A stretch of 10,017 nucleotides of DNA, taken from Spirochaetaceae bacterium (GTDB lineage Bacteria; Spirochaetota; Spirochaetia; SZUA-6; Bin103). The notes beneath the pieces were generated by a model, which made no database searches, was not told the DNA's origin, and saw nothing but the letters and a program-made list of their open reading frames with translations. A program made the translations under genes and the position numbers. Positions 1 through 10,017 of the stretch are shown here, piece after piece; the first letter of the stretch is position 1, and every line of letters begins with the position of its first letter. The DNA lies in the NCBI GenBank assembly GCA_028818385.1, contig JAPPNY010000124.1, forward strand, positions 2,449 through 12,465. Reading direction: 5' to 3'.

Positions 1-74
1 CGGCCCGCCCCCCGCCCGCGGGCCCCCCCCCGGGGGGGGGGGTGGGGCCCCCCGGGGGGTTTCCCCCCGGGGGC
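1..74. other. G/C homopolymer block at the contig edge, probable sequencing or assembly artefact
   Basis: This stretch is almost only G and C in long runs: nine C at 23-31, eleven G at 32-42, six C at 48-53, six G at 54-59, then TTT, six C at 63-68 and five G at 69-73. The G6-TTT-C6 part is a perfect hairpin. Where the N-terminal half of PyrB should be encoded, translation gives only Gly/Pro-rich sequence with no resemblance to the family. Poly-G runs and their complements at a contig end are typical of low-quality reads, for example no-signal calls in two-colour chemistry. I infer an artefact rather than biology. Confidence 0.75.
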
Positions 75-602
75 GAGGGCGTTAATTTTAACCCGACGCA
101 GGGGCTGCTCGACATCTACACGATCCGCGAGCGGCGGCCGATCGAGGGACTGCGCGTCTGCCTGATCGGCGACATCCTGCACTCGCGGGTGGCCCGCTCC
201 AACATCTGGGGCCTGAGCAAGCTGGGCGCGTCGGTGACCGTCTGCGGGCCGCCGACACTGATCCCGGCGGATATCGAGGAGCTGGGCGTGGCGGTCAGCT
301 ACGACCTGGACGCCGTGATCGGCCAGCAGGACGTGCTGAACATCCTGCGCATCCAGTTCGAGCGCCAGCACGGCGGCTACTTCCCGTCGATCCACGAGTA
401 CGCGGTCGAGTACGGCATCACCCGCGAGCGGCTGGAAGCCGCCGACCCGGACGTGCTGGTGCTGCACCCGATGCCCATGCACCGCGGCGTGGAGATCGCC
501 GCCGACGTGGCCGACGGACCGCATTCCCTCATCCTGGACCAGGTGACCAACGGAGTGGCCGTGCGCATGGCGGTCCTGTTCCACACCTGCCTTGCCCGAT
601 GA
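3..602 (+). CDS. pyrB: Aspartate carbamoyltransferase catalytic chain, 5'-partial
   Basis: PyrB transfers the carbamoyl group from carbamoyl phosphate to L-aspartate, the committed step of pyrimidine synthesis in the cytosol. The frame is open to the left edge, but recognisable family sequence starts only near base 75; a GTG at 42 lies in the homopolymer block and is not a credible start. Visible family motifs are [12 protein letters not shown] (90-125), [12 protein letters not shown] (169-204), LRIQFERQ (near 346-369), [11 protein letters not shown] (465-497) and [15 protein letters not shown] (535-579). About 165 residues remain of a usual 300-310, so roughly the carbamoyl-phosphate domain (some 135 codons) is missing. 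The family motif HPTQ reads NPTQ here, replacing a conserved active-site His; this sits beside the artefact and is probably an error. The stop overlaps the pyrC start (ATGA). No pyrI regulatory chain follows, suggesting a PyrI-independent enzyme. Confidence 0.93.
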   Translation, partial: ARPPPAGPPPGGGVGPPGGFPPGGEGVNFNPTQGLLDIYTIRERRPIEGLRVCLIGDILHSRVARSNIWGLSKLGASVTVCGPPTLIPADIEELGVAVSYDLDAVIGQQDVLNILRIQFERQHGGYFPSIHEYAVEYGITRERLEAADPDVLVLHPMPMHRGVEIAADVADGPHSLILDQVTNGVAVRMAVLFHTCLAR

Positions 603-1887
603 CGCTGCTGCTGCGCGGTGGGCGCGTGATCGACCCGCAGAACGGCGTCGACCGCGTCTGCGACCTGCTCATCCGCGACGTGGTGATCGCCGCTGTCGGC
701 GCCGATCCCGGAACGGCGGCCGACCGCACCATCGACTGCACCGGGCAGGTAGTGACGCCCGGCCTGATCGACCTGCACGTGCACCTGCGGGAACCGGGGT
801 TCGAGTACAAGGAGGACCTGCAGAGCGGGCTCACCGCCGCGGTCGCGGCCGGCTTCACCGGCGTCTGCCCCATGCCCAACACGCGGCCGGTCTCCGACAG
901 CCGTCCCGACATGGAATTCCTGATCCGCGAGTCGCGCCGCATCGGGCTCGCCCGGCTGTGGCCGGTGGGAGCGGTCACTCAGGGCCAGGAGGGGAAGCAG
1001 CTCACCGAGTTCGGCCAGCTCCGCAAGGGCGGCGCGGTGGCGCTTTCGGACGACGGGCAGCCGATCGCCGACTCCATGGTGATGCGCCGCAGCCTGGAAT
1101 ACGCGCTGAAGTTCGAGCTGCCCATCCTGGTCCATGCCGAGGATCCGGGCCTGTCCGCCGACGGCGCCATGAACGAGGGGCTGGCCGCCACCCGCATGGG
1201 GCTGTCCGGCACTCCCTGCGCGGCGGAGAGCGCGATGGTGGCCCGCGACATCCAGATCGCCGCGTTGACCGGCGGGCGCGTGCACTTCCTGCACGTCTCC
1301 TGCGCCCGCTCCGTGGAGCTGATCCGCATGGCCAAGGCCGAGGGCATCTCTGTCACCGCCGAGACCTGCCCACACTACTGGGAGCTCACCGACGAGGCGG
1401 TGGACGGCTACAACGCCGACGCCAAGATGTACCCGCCGCTGCGCGCGGAGTCCGACCGCGTGGCGGTCCGCGCGGCGCTGGCCGACGGCGTCATCGACAC
1501 GATAGGCAGCGACCACGCCCCGCACGCCCCGTACGAGAAGGCGCTGGAGTTCGTGAGCGCGCCCAACGGCATCATCGGCCTGGAGACCGTGGTGCCGCTG
1601 GCCTTGAACCTGGTGCGTGACGGCGTGATCGACTGGCAGCGGTTCGTGCGCTACCTGTCGGTCAATCCGGCAGCGCTGATCGGCGTGGACGGCGGTCACC
1701 TGTCGCCCGGCGCCACCGCCGACGTCACCGTGATCGACCCCGAGGAGTCCTGGGTGGTCGAGCGGGAGACGATCCGCTCCAAGTCGATCAACACGCCGTT
1801 CCTGGGCGCCACCATGACCGGGCGGGCGACTGCCTGTATCGTCGGCGGCCGCGTGCTGATGGAGCGGGGCGGCATGGAGGCGTCAGC

Positions 1888-1891
<4 letters not shown>
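599..1891 (+). CDS. pyrC: Dihydroorotase, type I (zinc amidohydrolase)
   Basis: PyrC reversibly cyclises N-carbamoyl-L-aspartate to L-dihydroorotate. The 430-residue length fits type I dihydroorotases rather than the ~350-residue E. coli type. The amidohydrolase metal and substrate residues are all visible: HVHLREPG at 60-67 (metal ligands H60 and H62, substrate Arg R64), PMPNTRP at 91-97 (N94), SDDG at 150-153 (metal-ligand Asp), LVHAED with H179, FLHVS with H232, and GSDHAPH at 303-309 with catalytic Asp D305. The C-terminal part (about 365-425) is the small beta-sandwich domain typical of amidohydrolases. The ATG overlaps the pyrB stop by 4 bases and has no clear Shine-Dalgarno just upstream, so initiation probably depends on ribosomes finishing pyrB. 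In other bacteria type I PyrC can form a complex with PyrB; the adjacency fits that, but it is inference. Confidence 0.97.
1876..1880 (+). promoter_or_regulatory. Ribosome binding site for carA (GGAGG)
   Basis: GGAGG lies 7 bases before the GTG at 1888, inside the last codons of pyrC. It supports that GTG as the carA start over the in-frame ATG at 1921, which has only a weak purine stretch before it. Confidence 0.75.
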
Positions 1892-6244
<4,353 letters not shown>

Positions 6245-6248
<4 letters not shown>

Positions 6249-7060
6249 CGTCTCCCGCGGGGCACAGCGTCGCGCCAACCGTGACCCGGCAGCTCTGCGA
6301 GGTGGCCGCCAACCGGGTCGTGGCGCCGGAGCACCACGTGCTGACCCTGGCGTGCGGCCTTGGCGCCGGCTTCGAGCCCGGGCAGTTCGTGCAGCTCGGC
6401 CTGGAGCCGGCGTACCTGCCGCGGCCGTTCAGCATCCTCCGTGCCGACGGCCGCCACCTAGCGGTCCTGTCCAAGGCGGTGGGCCTGGGCACGCGCGCCC
6501 TGTTCGCCTGCGCGCCGGGGCAGCGCGTGTGGGTGCTGGGGCCGCTGGGACGCGGCTTCCGCTCCGACAGTTGCGCGACCGCGGTTCTGGTGGGCGGTGG
6601 GGTGGGACTGCCACCGATCTACGCGCTGGCCGAGCGGCTGTCAAGGACGGGGACGCCGCCCCGCGTGATCGTCGGCGCGCGCACCGCCGAGCAGGTGCTG
6701 CTGCGGGAGGAGCTGGCCGCGCTCGGAGCCGAGGTGCACGTGATGACCGACGACGGCAGCGCCGGTGGCCGCGGCACGGCCGCGGACCGCCTGCGTGAGC
6801 TGCTGGGAACGGACGCCACCGGGTGCCGGGTCTACGCCTGCGGCCCCGAGCCGATGCTGGCCGCGGTGGCCGACCTCTGCCGGCGGAGCGGCACGCCATG
6901 CCAGGTCGCCGTGGAGGAGCACATGGCGTGCGGATTCGGCGCCTGCCAGGGATGCGCGGTGCGCACCGCCGCCGGCGGCTACGACCTGGTCTGCCGCGAC
7001 GGGCCGGCTTTCGACGCGGAGCGGCTGGCCTGGCCCGGCCGGGCGGAGGCGTCCGCGTGA
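6245..7060 (+). CDS. pyrK: Dihydroorotate dehydrogenase B, electron transfer subunit (FAD, 2Fe-2S)
   Basis: PyrK passes electrons from the FMN of PyrD through a 2Fe-2S cluster and FAD to NAD+, making the class 1B dihydroorotate dehydrogenase. With the GTG start the protein has 271 residues, near the family norm of about 255-270. It shows the ferredoxin-reductase fold in order: an FAD-binding beta barrel with R60-P-F-S63 (the RPxS flavin motif), an NAD-binding domain with GGGVGLPP at 117-124 and the YACGPEPML motif near 196-204, and a C-terminal cluster site of four cysteines, C229, C234, C237 and C250 (CX4CX2CX12C). The start overlaps the carB stop (GTGA). A second in-frame GTG at 6281 is possible but has a poorer upstream context. 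The stop overlaps the pyrD start, as expected for subunits of one heterotetramer. Confidence 0.95.
7045..7049 (+). promoter_or_regulatory. Ribosome binding site for pyrD (GGAGG)
   Basis: GGAGG lies 7 bases before the GTG at 7057, inside the end of pyrK. The 16 bases from here through the overlapping GTGA match the carA junction at 15 positions. Confidence 0.75.
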
Positions 7061-8028
7061 TCGACCTCTCCACCACGATCGCGCGCGGCCTGCCGGCGCC
7101 GAACCCGGTGCTGCTGGCCTCCGGCACTTGCGGCTACGGCCGGGAGCTTGCGGCGTTCCTGCCGCTGCGCGACCTGGGCGGGATCGTCACCAAGACGGTC
7201 ACCCTGCGCCCGCGGGCCGGCAACCCGCCGCCGCGCATCACCGAGACGCCGTCCGGGATGCTCAACGCGATCGGCCTGCAGAACGTCGGGGTCGACGCCT
7301 TCTGCCGCGACAAGCTGCCGTACCTGGCCGAGCTGGGGATCCCGCTGCTGGTGAGCGTGATGGGGCACACGGTGGAGGAGCTCTGCGCGGTGGTGGAGCG
7401 GGTCTGCCGCGAAGACGGACTGGACCGCCGGATCGGCTTCGAGCTCAACCTGTCGTGTCCGAACGTCGCCTACGCCGACGCGCGCATGTTCGCGCACGAC
7501 CCGAAGCTGGTCGCGGCGGCCGTGGCGGCGGTCCGGCAGGTCACCGATCGTCCGGTGGCCGCCAAGCTCAGCCCGGAGGTGCCGGAGGTGGCCGCCTACG
7601 CGCTGGCGGCCGAGCGGGCCGGGGCCGACGCGGTGACCGTGATGAACACCATCACCGGCATGGTGATCGACGTGCGCACGCGCCGGCCGGTGCTGGCCAA
7701 CGGTACCGGCGGCCTGTCGGGGCCGGCCATCCTGCCGATCGCGGTCCGGCAGGTGTTCCAGGCCGCGCGCGCGGTCACCATCCCCGTGATCGGCGTGGGT
7801 GGCATCCGCTCGGCCGAAGACGCCCTGCAGATGATCATCGCCGGCGCCGCCGCCGTGCAAGTCGGCACCGCGTCGTTCGTCGATCCCGGCACCGCCGGCG
7901 CGGTGCGCGAAGGCATCGCGGAGTACGTCCGCCGCGAGGGCGGGCGCCTGCGCGACCTGATCGGCTCGATCCGCGAGAGCGGCGGCAAGACGCCGCTCGG
8001 GGAGGAGACGAATGCCGCCGCGGGATGA
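7057..8028 (+). CDS. pyrD: Dihydroorotate dehydrogenase, class 1B catalytic subunit (NAD+-linked)
   Basis: PyrD oxidises dihydroorotate to orotate with FMN and hands electrons to PyrK. The protein has 323 residues and lacks an N-terminal membrane-binding extension, so it is a cytosolic class 1 enzyme rather than the quinone-linked class 2. Visible features are TKTVTLRPR with K46, GNPPPRITETPSGMLNAIGLQN at 55-76, the active-site NLSCPN with base C134 (Cys is diagnostic of class 1; class 2 uses Ser), AAKLSP with K170, NTITGM near 197-202, and the FMN phosphate loop GVGGI at 246-250. The reading frame is open far upstream; the GTG at 7057 was chosen because homology begins there, it overlaps the pyrK stop (GTGA), and a GGAGG sits 7 bases before it. 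Pairing with pyrK marks it as class 1B. Confidence 0.96.
   Translation: MIDLSTTIARGLPAPNPVLLASGTCGYGRELAAFLPLRDLGGIVTKTVTLRPRAGNPPPRITETPSGMLNAIGLQNVGVDAFCRDKLPYLAELGIPLLVSVMGHTVEELCAVVERVCREDGLDRRIGFELNLSCPNVAYADARMFAHDPKLVAAAVAAVRQVTDRPVAAKLSPEVPEVAAYALAAERAGADAVTVMNTITGMVIDVRTRRPVLANGTGGLSGPAILPIAVRQVFQAARAVTIPVIGVGGIRSAEDALQMIIAGAAAVQVGTASFVDPGTAGAVREGIAEYVRREGGRLRDLIGSIRESGGKTPLGEETNAAAG
8001..8007 (+). promoter_or_regulatory. Ribosome binding site for pyrF (GGAGGAG)
   Basis: GGAGGAG inside the 3' end of pyrD ends 4 bases before the pyrF ATG at 8012 (6 bases from the GGAGG core). It supports that start despite the 17-base overlap with pyrD. Confidence 0.75.
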
Positions 8029-8740
8029 TCTGAGCACGGTAATCATCGCCCTGGACACGCCCGACCTGGCACGGGCCGAGCGCCTCATGGACGCGCTCGG
8101 CGACCGGCCCGGCTACTACAAGGTGGGCCTGGAGCTGTTCGCGGCGGAGGGTCCGGCGGCGGTGCGGGCGGTCCGCGACCGCGGTCACCGCGTGTTCCTG
8201 GACCTCAAGCTGCACGACATACCCGAGACCGTGGCGCGGGCCACGCGTGCGGTCGCACGGCTGGGCGTGGAACTCGTGACCGTGCACGCCGCGGGCGGCC
8301 CGGCCATGCTCCAGGCCGCCGCCGCCGCGGCGCAGGAGGGCGCGGACGGCGCGGGCTATGCGCCGACGCTTCTCGGCGTTACTATACTTACGAGCCTTGA
8401 TCGCGTCGATCTGGACGCGGTCGGGCTTGCACCCGGGCGTCCGGTGAACGACGTGGTGGTCGACCTTGGCCGTATGGCGGTCGACTCCGGCTGCGGCGGC
8501 CTGATCGCCGCCGGCAGCGATGCCCGGGCGCTGCGCGCTGCCGTTGGTCCGGACGCCAGGATCGTCACCCCCGGGGTGCGACCGGTCTGGGCGGCCGCGC
8601 ACGACCAGAAACGAATCGTCACGCCGGCGGCGGCACTTGCCGCGGGGGCCGATTACGTGGTCGTCGGCCGGGCGGTGACCGCCGCCCCGGATCCGGCCGG
8701 CGCCTTCAAACGACTCATGGAGCAATCAGACAACCGATGA
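8012..8740 (+). CDS. pyrF: Orotidine 5'-phosphate decarboxylase
   Basis: PyrF decarboxylates OMP to UMP, the last step of the pathway. The 242-residue TIM barrel is typical of the E. coli/Bacillus-type enzyme. The catalytic charge network is complete: K37 in YYKVGLELF, and D64, K66 and D69 in FLDLKLHDIPET. Other family landmarks are the early Asp D15 in ALDTPD, VTPGVRP at 185-191, DQKRIVTP at 198-205 and the phosphate-binding Arg R220 in VVGRAVT, where most homologues read VGRPIT. There is no fused orotate phosphoribosyltransferase domain, so OMP must come from a PyrE encoded elsewhere. The start overlaps pyrD by 17 bases and the stop overlaps the helicase start (ATGA). A short AT-rich run of unusual codons lies at 8378-8400. 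Confidence 0.97.
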   Translation: MPPRDDLSTVIIALDTPDLARAERLMDALGDRPGYYKVGLELFAAEGPAAVRAVRDRGHRVFLDLKLHDIPETVARATRAVARLGVELVTVHAAGGPAMLQAAAAAAQEGADGAGYAPTLLGVTILTSLDRVDLDAVGLAPGRPVNDVVVDLGRMAVDSGCGGLIAAGSDARALRAAVGPDARIVTPGVRPVWAAAHDQKRIVTPAAALAAGADYVVVGRAVTAAPDPAGAFKRLMEQSDNR

Positions 8741-10017
8741 AGTTCACCGATCTCAACCTGGATCCCAGGATCCAGGACGGAATCCGCGACGCCGGGTTCG
8801 TCGAATGCACGAAAGTCCAGGAACGTACCTTCGAGTACTCGCTGGAAGGCATCGACGTGACCGTGCAGTCCCAGACCGGAACCGGCAAGACCGCCGCGTT
8901 CCTGATCTCGATCTTCGAGCTGTTCCTCAAGGAGGAATACTTCGACGACCGATTCGCGCTCATCATCGTCCCCACCCGCGAGCTTGCGGTGCAGATCGAG
9001 CAGGAGGCGCTCCTGCTCGCCAAGCACCTCGACTTCAAGATGGCCTGCGTGTACGGAGGCGTCGGCTACGAGGAACAGGAACGAGCCCTGCGCGAGGGTG
9101 TGGATATCCTCATCGCCACCCCGGGCCGGCTGCTCGATTTCGACCGCTCCGGCAAGGTGCCGCTGCCGGACGTCGGCGCCCTGGTGATCGACGAGGCGGA
9201 CCGCCTGTTCGACATGGGCTTCATGCCGGACGTGCGCAAGATCCTGCGGCGCGTGCCGCCCGCCAAGGAGCGCTGGACAATGCTGTCCAGCGCCACCCTC
9301 GACGGCCGGGTGCGCAACCTGGCGTGGCGGGACATGAGCAAGCCGGCGGAGATCGCGATCGAGCCGGAGCGGGTGACGGTGGACACCGTCACGCAGAGCC
9401 TCTACCACGTCACCAAGCAGCAGAAGCTCAGCCTGTTGCTCGGCCTGCTGGAGCGGGAGAACCCCGAGAGCGCGCTGATCTTCACCAACACCAAGCACGC
9501 CTGCGAGCAGGTGGCGCGGCGGCTGTCCATGAACGGCCGCGAGGCCGAGTTCATCATGGGCGACCTGCCGCAGAAGAAGCGCCAGAAGCTGATCGATCAG
9601 CTCAAGGAGGGCAACCTGCCGATCCTGGTGGCCACCGACGTGGCGGCGCGCGGGCTGCACATCGACGACTTGGATCTGGTGGTCAACTACGACCTGCCGG
9701 AGCACACCGAGAACTACGTCCACCGCATCGGCCGCACCGCGCGCGCCGGCAAGCGCGGCAAGGCGGTCTCCCTGGTATGCGAGGAGTTCGTCTACGGCCT
9801 GCAGGCGATCGAGGAGTTCACCCGCAAGGAGATTCCCGTCGAGCGGGCGGCCGCGGAGCTGTTCGTCACCGACCGCTCGGCCGGCAGGCGGGTTCCGCAC
9901 GGCCCGCGCCACCGGCCCGGTGACCCGCGGCCCGGAGGCCGGCCAGCGCGCGATCGCCGTCCGTCCGCCCGCCCGTCCTCCGACGACGGCCGGCGCAGGC
10001 AGCAGCGGCCCGCCGAC
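8737..10017 (+). CDS. DEAD-box ATP-dependent RNA helicase, RhlB/RhlE-like, 3'-partial
   Basis: DEAD-box helicases unwind short RNA duplexes using ATP, in ribosome assembly, mRNA decay or cold adaptation. The frame is open from the ATG to the window end (427 codons, no stop). All core motifs are visible: Q motif around F21-Q28, motif I SQTGTGKT at 45-52 (first residue Ser rather than the usual Ala), Ia PTREL at 79-83, GG at 107-108, TPGR at 128-131, DEAD at 152-155, SAT at 185-187, IV LIFTNT at 247-252, V ATDVAARG at 299-306, and VI HRIGRTARAG at 329-338. From about residue 366 the sequence becomes an Arg/Pro/Gly/Asp-rich, probably disordered basic tail, usually an RNA-binding extension; it is cut by the edge. 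The ATG overlaps the pyrF stop (ATGA); the nearest GGAG (8719-8722) is 14 bases away, so coupling to pyrF is likely. Which subfamily (rhlB, rhlE, csdA/deaD) cannot be settled by eye. Confidence 0.95.
   Translation, partial: MKFTDLNLDPRIQDGIRDAGFVECTKVQERTFEYSLEGIDVTVQSQTGTGKTAAFLISIFELFLKEEYFDDRFALIIVPTRELAVQIEQEALLLAKHLDFKMACVYGGVGYEEQERALREGVDILIATPGRLLDFDRSGKVPLPDVGALVIDEADRLFDMGFMPDVRKILRRVPPAKERWTMLSSATLDGRVRNLAWRDMSKPAEIAIEPERVTVDTVTQSLYHVTKQQKLSLLLGLLERENPESALIFTNTKHACEQVARRLSMNGREAEFIMGDLPQKKRQKLIDQLKEGNLPILVATDVAARGLHIDDLDLVVNYDLPEHTENYVHRIGRTARAGKRGKAVSLVCEEFVYGLQAIEEFTRKEIPVERAAAELFVTDRSAGRRVPHGPRHRPGDPRPGGRPARDRRPSARPSSDDGRRRQQRPAD

Noticed and set aside
54..68. G6-TTT-C6 hairpin as a terminator
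   Set aside because: It lies in the homopolymer artefact block inside the pyrB frame and is not followed by a T run.
592..1620. A 342-codon plus-strand frame overlapping pyrC
   Set aside because: Arg/Pro/Ala-rich translation typical of the +1/+2 shadow of a GC-rich gene; pyrC in the other frame is intact.
6823..7056. N-terminal extension of pyrD into pyrK
   Set aside because: The extra 78 residues are Arg/Gly-rich shadow of the pyrK cluster region; the family sequence begins at the GTG at 7057.
8653..9923. A 419-codon minus-strand frame and a 372-codon plus-strand frame over the helicase
   Set aside because: The frame starting at 8737 contains every DEAD-box motif in order and is open to the edge; the others are shadows in different frames.

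Overview
The window is one uninterrupted, single-strand (+) operon for de novo pyrimidine (UMP) synthesis from a high-GC bacterium. The order is pyrB (5' end missing), pyrC, carA, carB, pyrK, pyrD, pyrF, followed directly by a DEAD-box RNA helicase gene that runs off the 3' edge. From about base 75 to the end there is effectively no non-coding DNA. Each stop codon overlaps the next start codon (ATGA, GTGA, TGATG, GTGA, GTGA, a 17-base overlap, ATGA), so translational coupling is expected throughout.

The genes cover five of the six steps to UMP. CarA/CarB make carbamoyl phosphate from glutamine, bicarbonate and ATP; PyrB makes carbamoyl aspartate; PyrC cyclises it to dihydroorotate; PyrD with PyrK oxidises that to orotate using NAD+ (class 1B enzyme); PyrF decarboxylates OMP to UMP. 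The orotate phosphoribosyltransferase PyrE is absent. In the Bacillus-type operon of otherwise identical order it would follow pyrF; here the helicase occupies that place.

Organism: the strong preference for G/C at third codon positions indicates a high-GC genome. The gene order pyrB-C-carA-carB-K-D-F and the NAD-linked PyrD/PyrK pair resemble Firmicutes-type operons. The short PyrF (242 residues) argues against Actinobacteria, which usually carry a longer, different PyrF class and a quinone-linked PyrD. The helicase resembles RhlB/RhlE-type enzymes of spirochaetes and deltaproteobacteria, as far as can be judged by eye. My best guess is an uncultured high-GC spirochaete or similar lineage, with low confidence.

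Region by region: 1-74 is G/C homopolymer sequence that looks like a contig-end artefact. 75-602 is the C-terminal half of pyrB. 599-8740 holds six complete pyr genes. 8737-10017 is the helicase, complete through its motor core and cut in its basic C-terminal tail. The operon promoter and any PyrR or attenuator leader would lie upstream and are not in the window. No RNA gene, mobile element, CRISPR array or convincing terminator was seen. I found no undescribed system; the most interesting points are the helicase coupled to pyrF in place of pyrE, the corrupted active-site region of pyrB, and near-identical coupling junctions at pyrC/carA and pyrK/pyrD.
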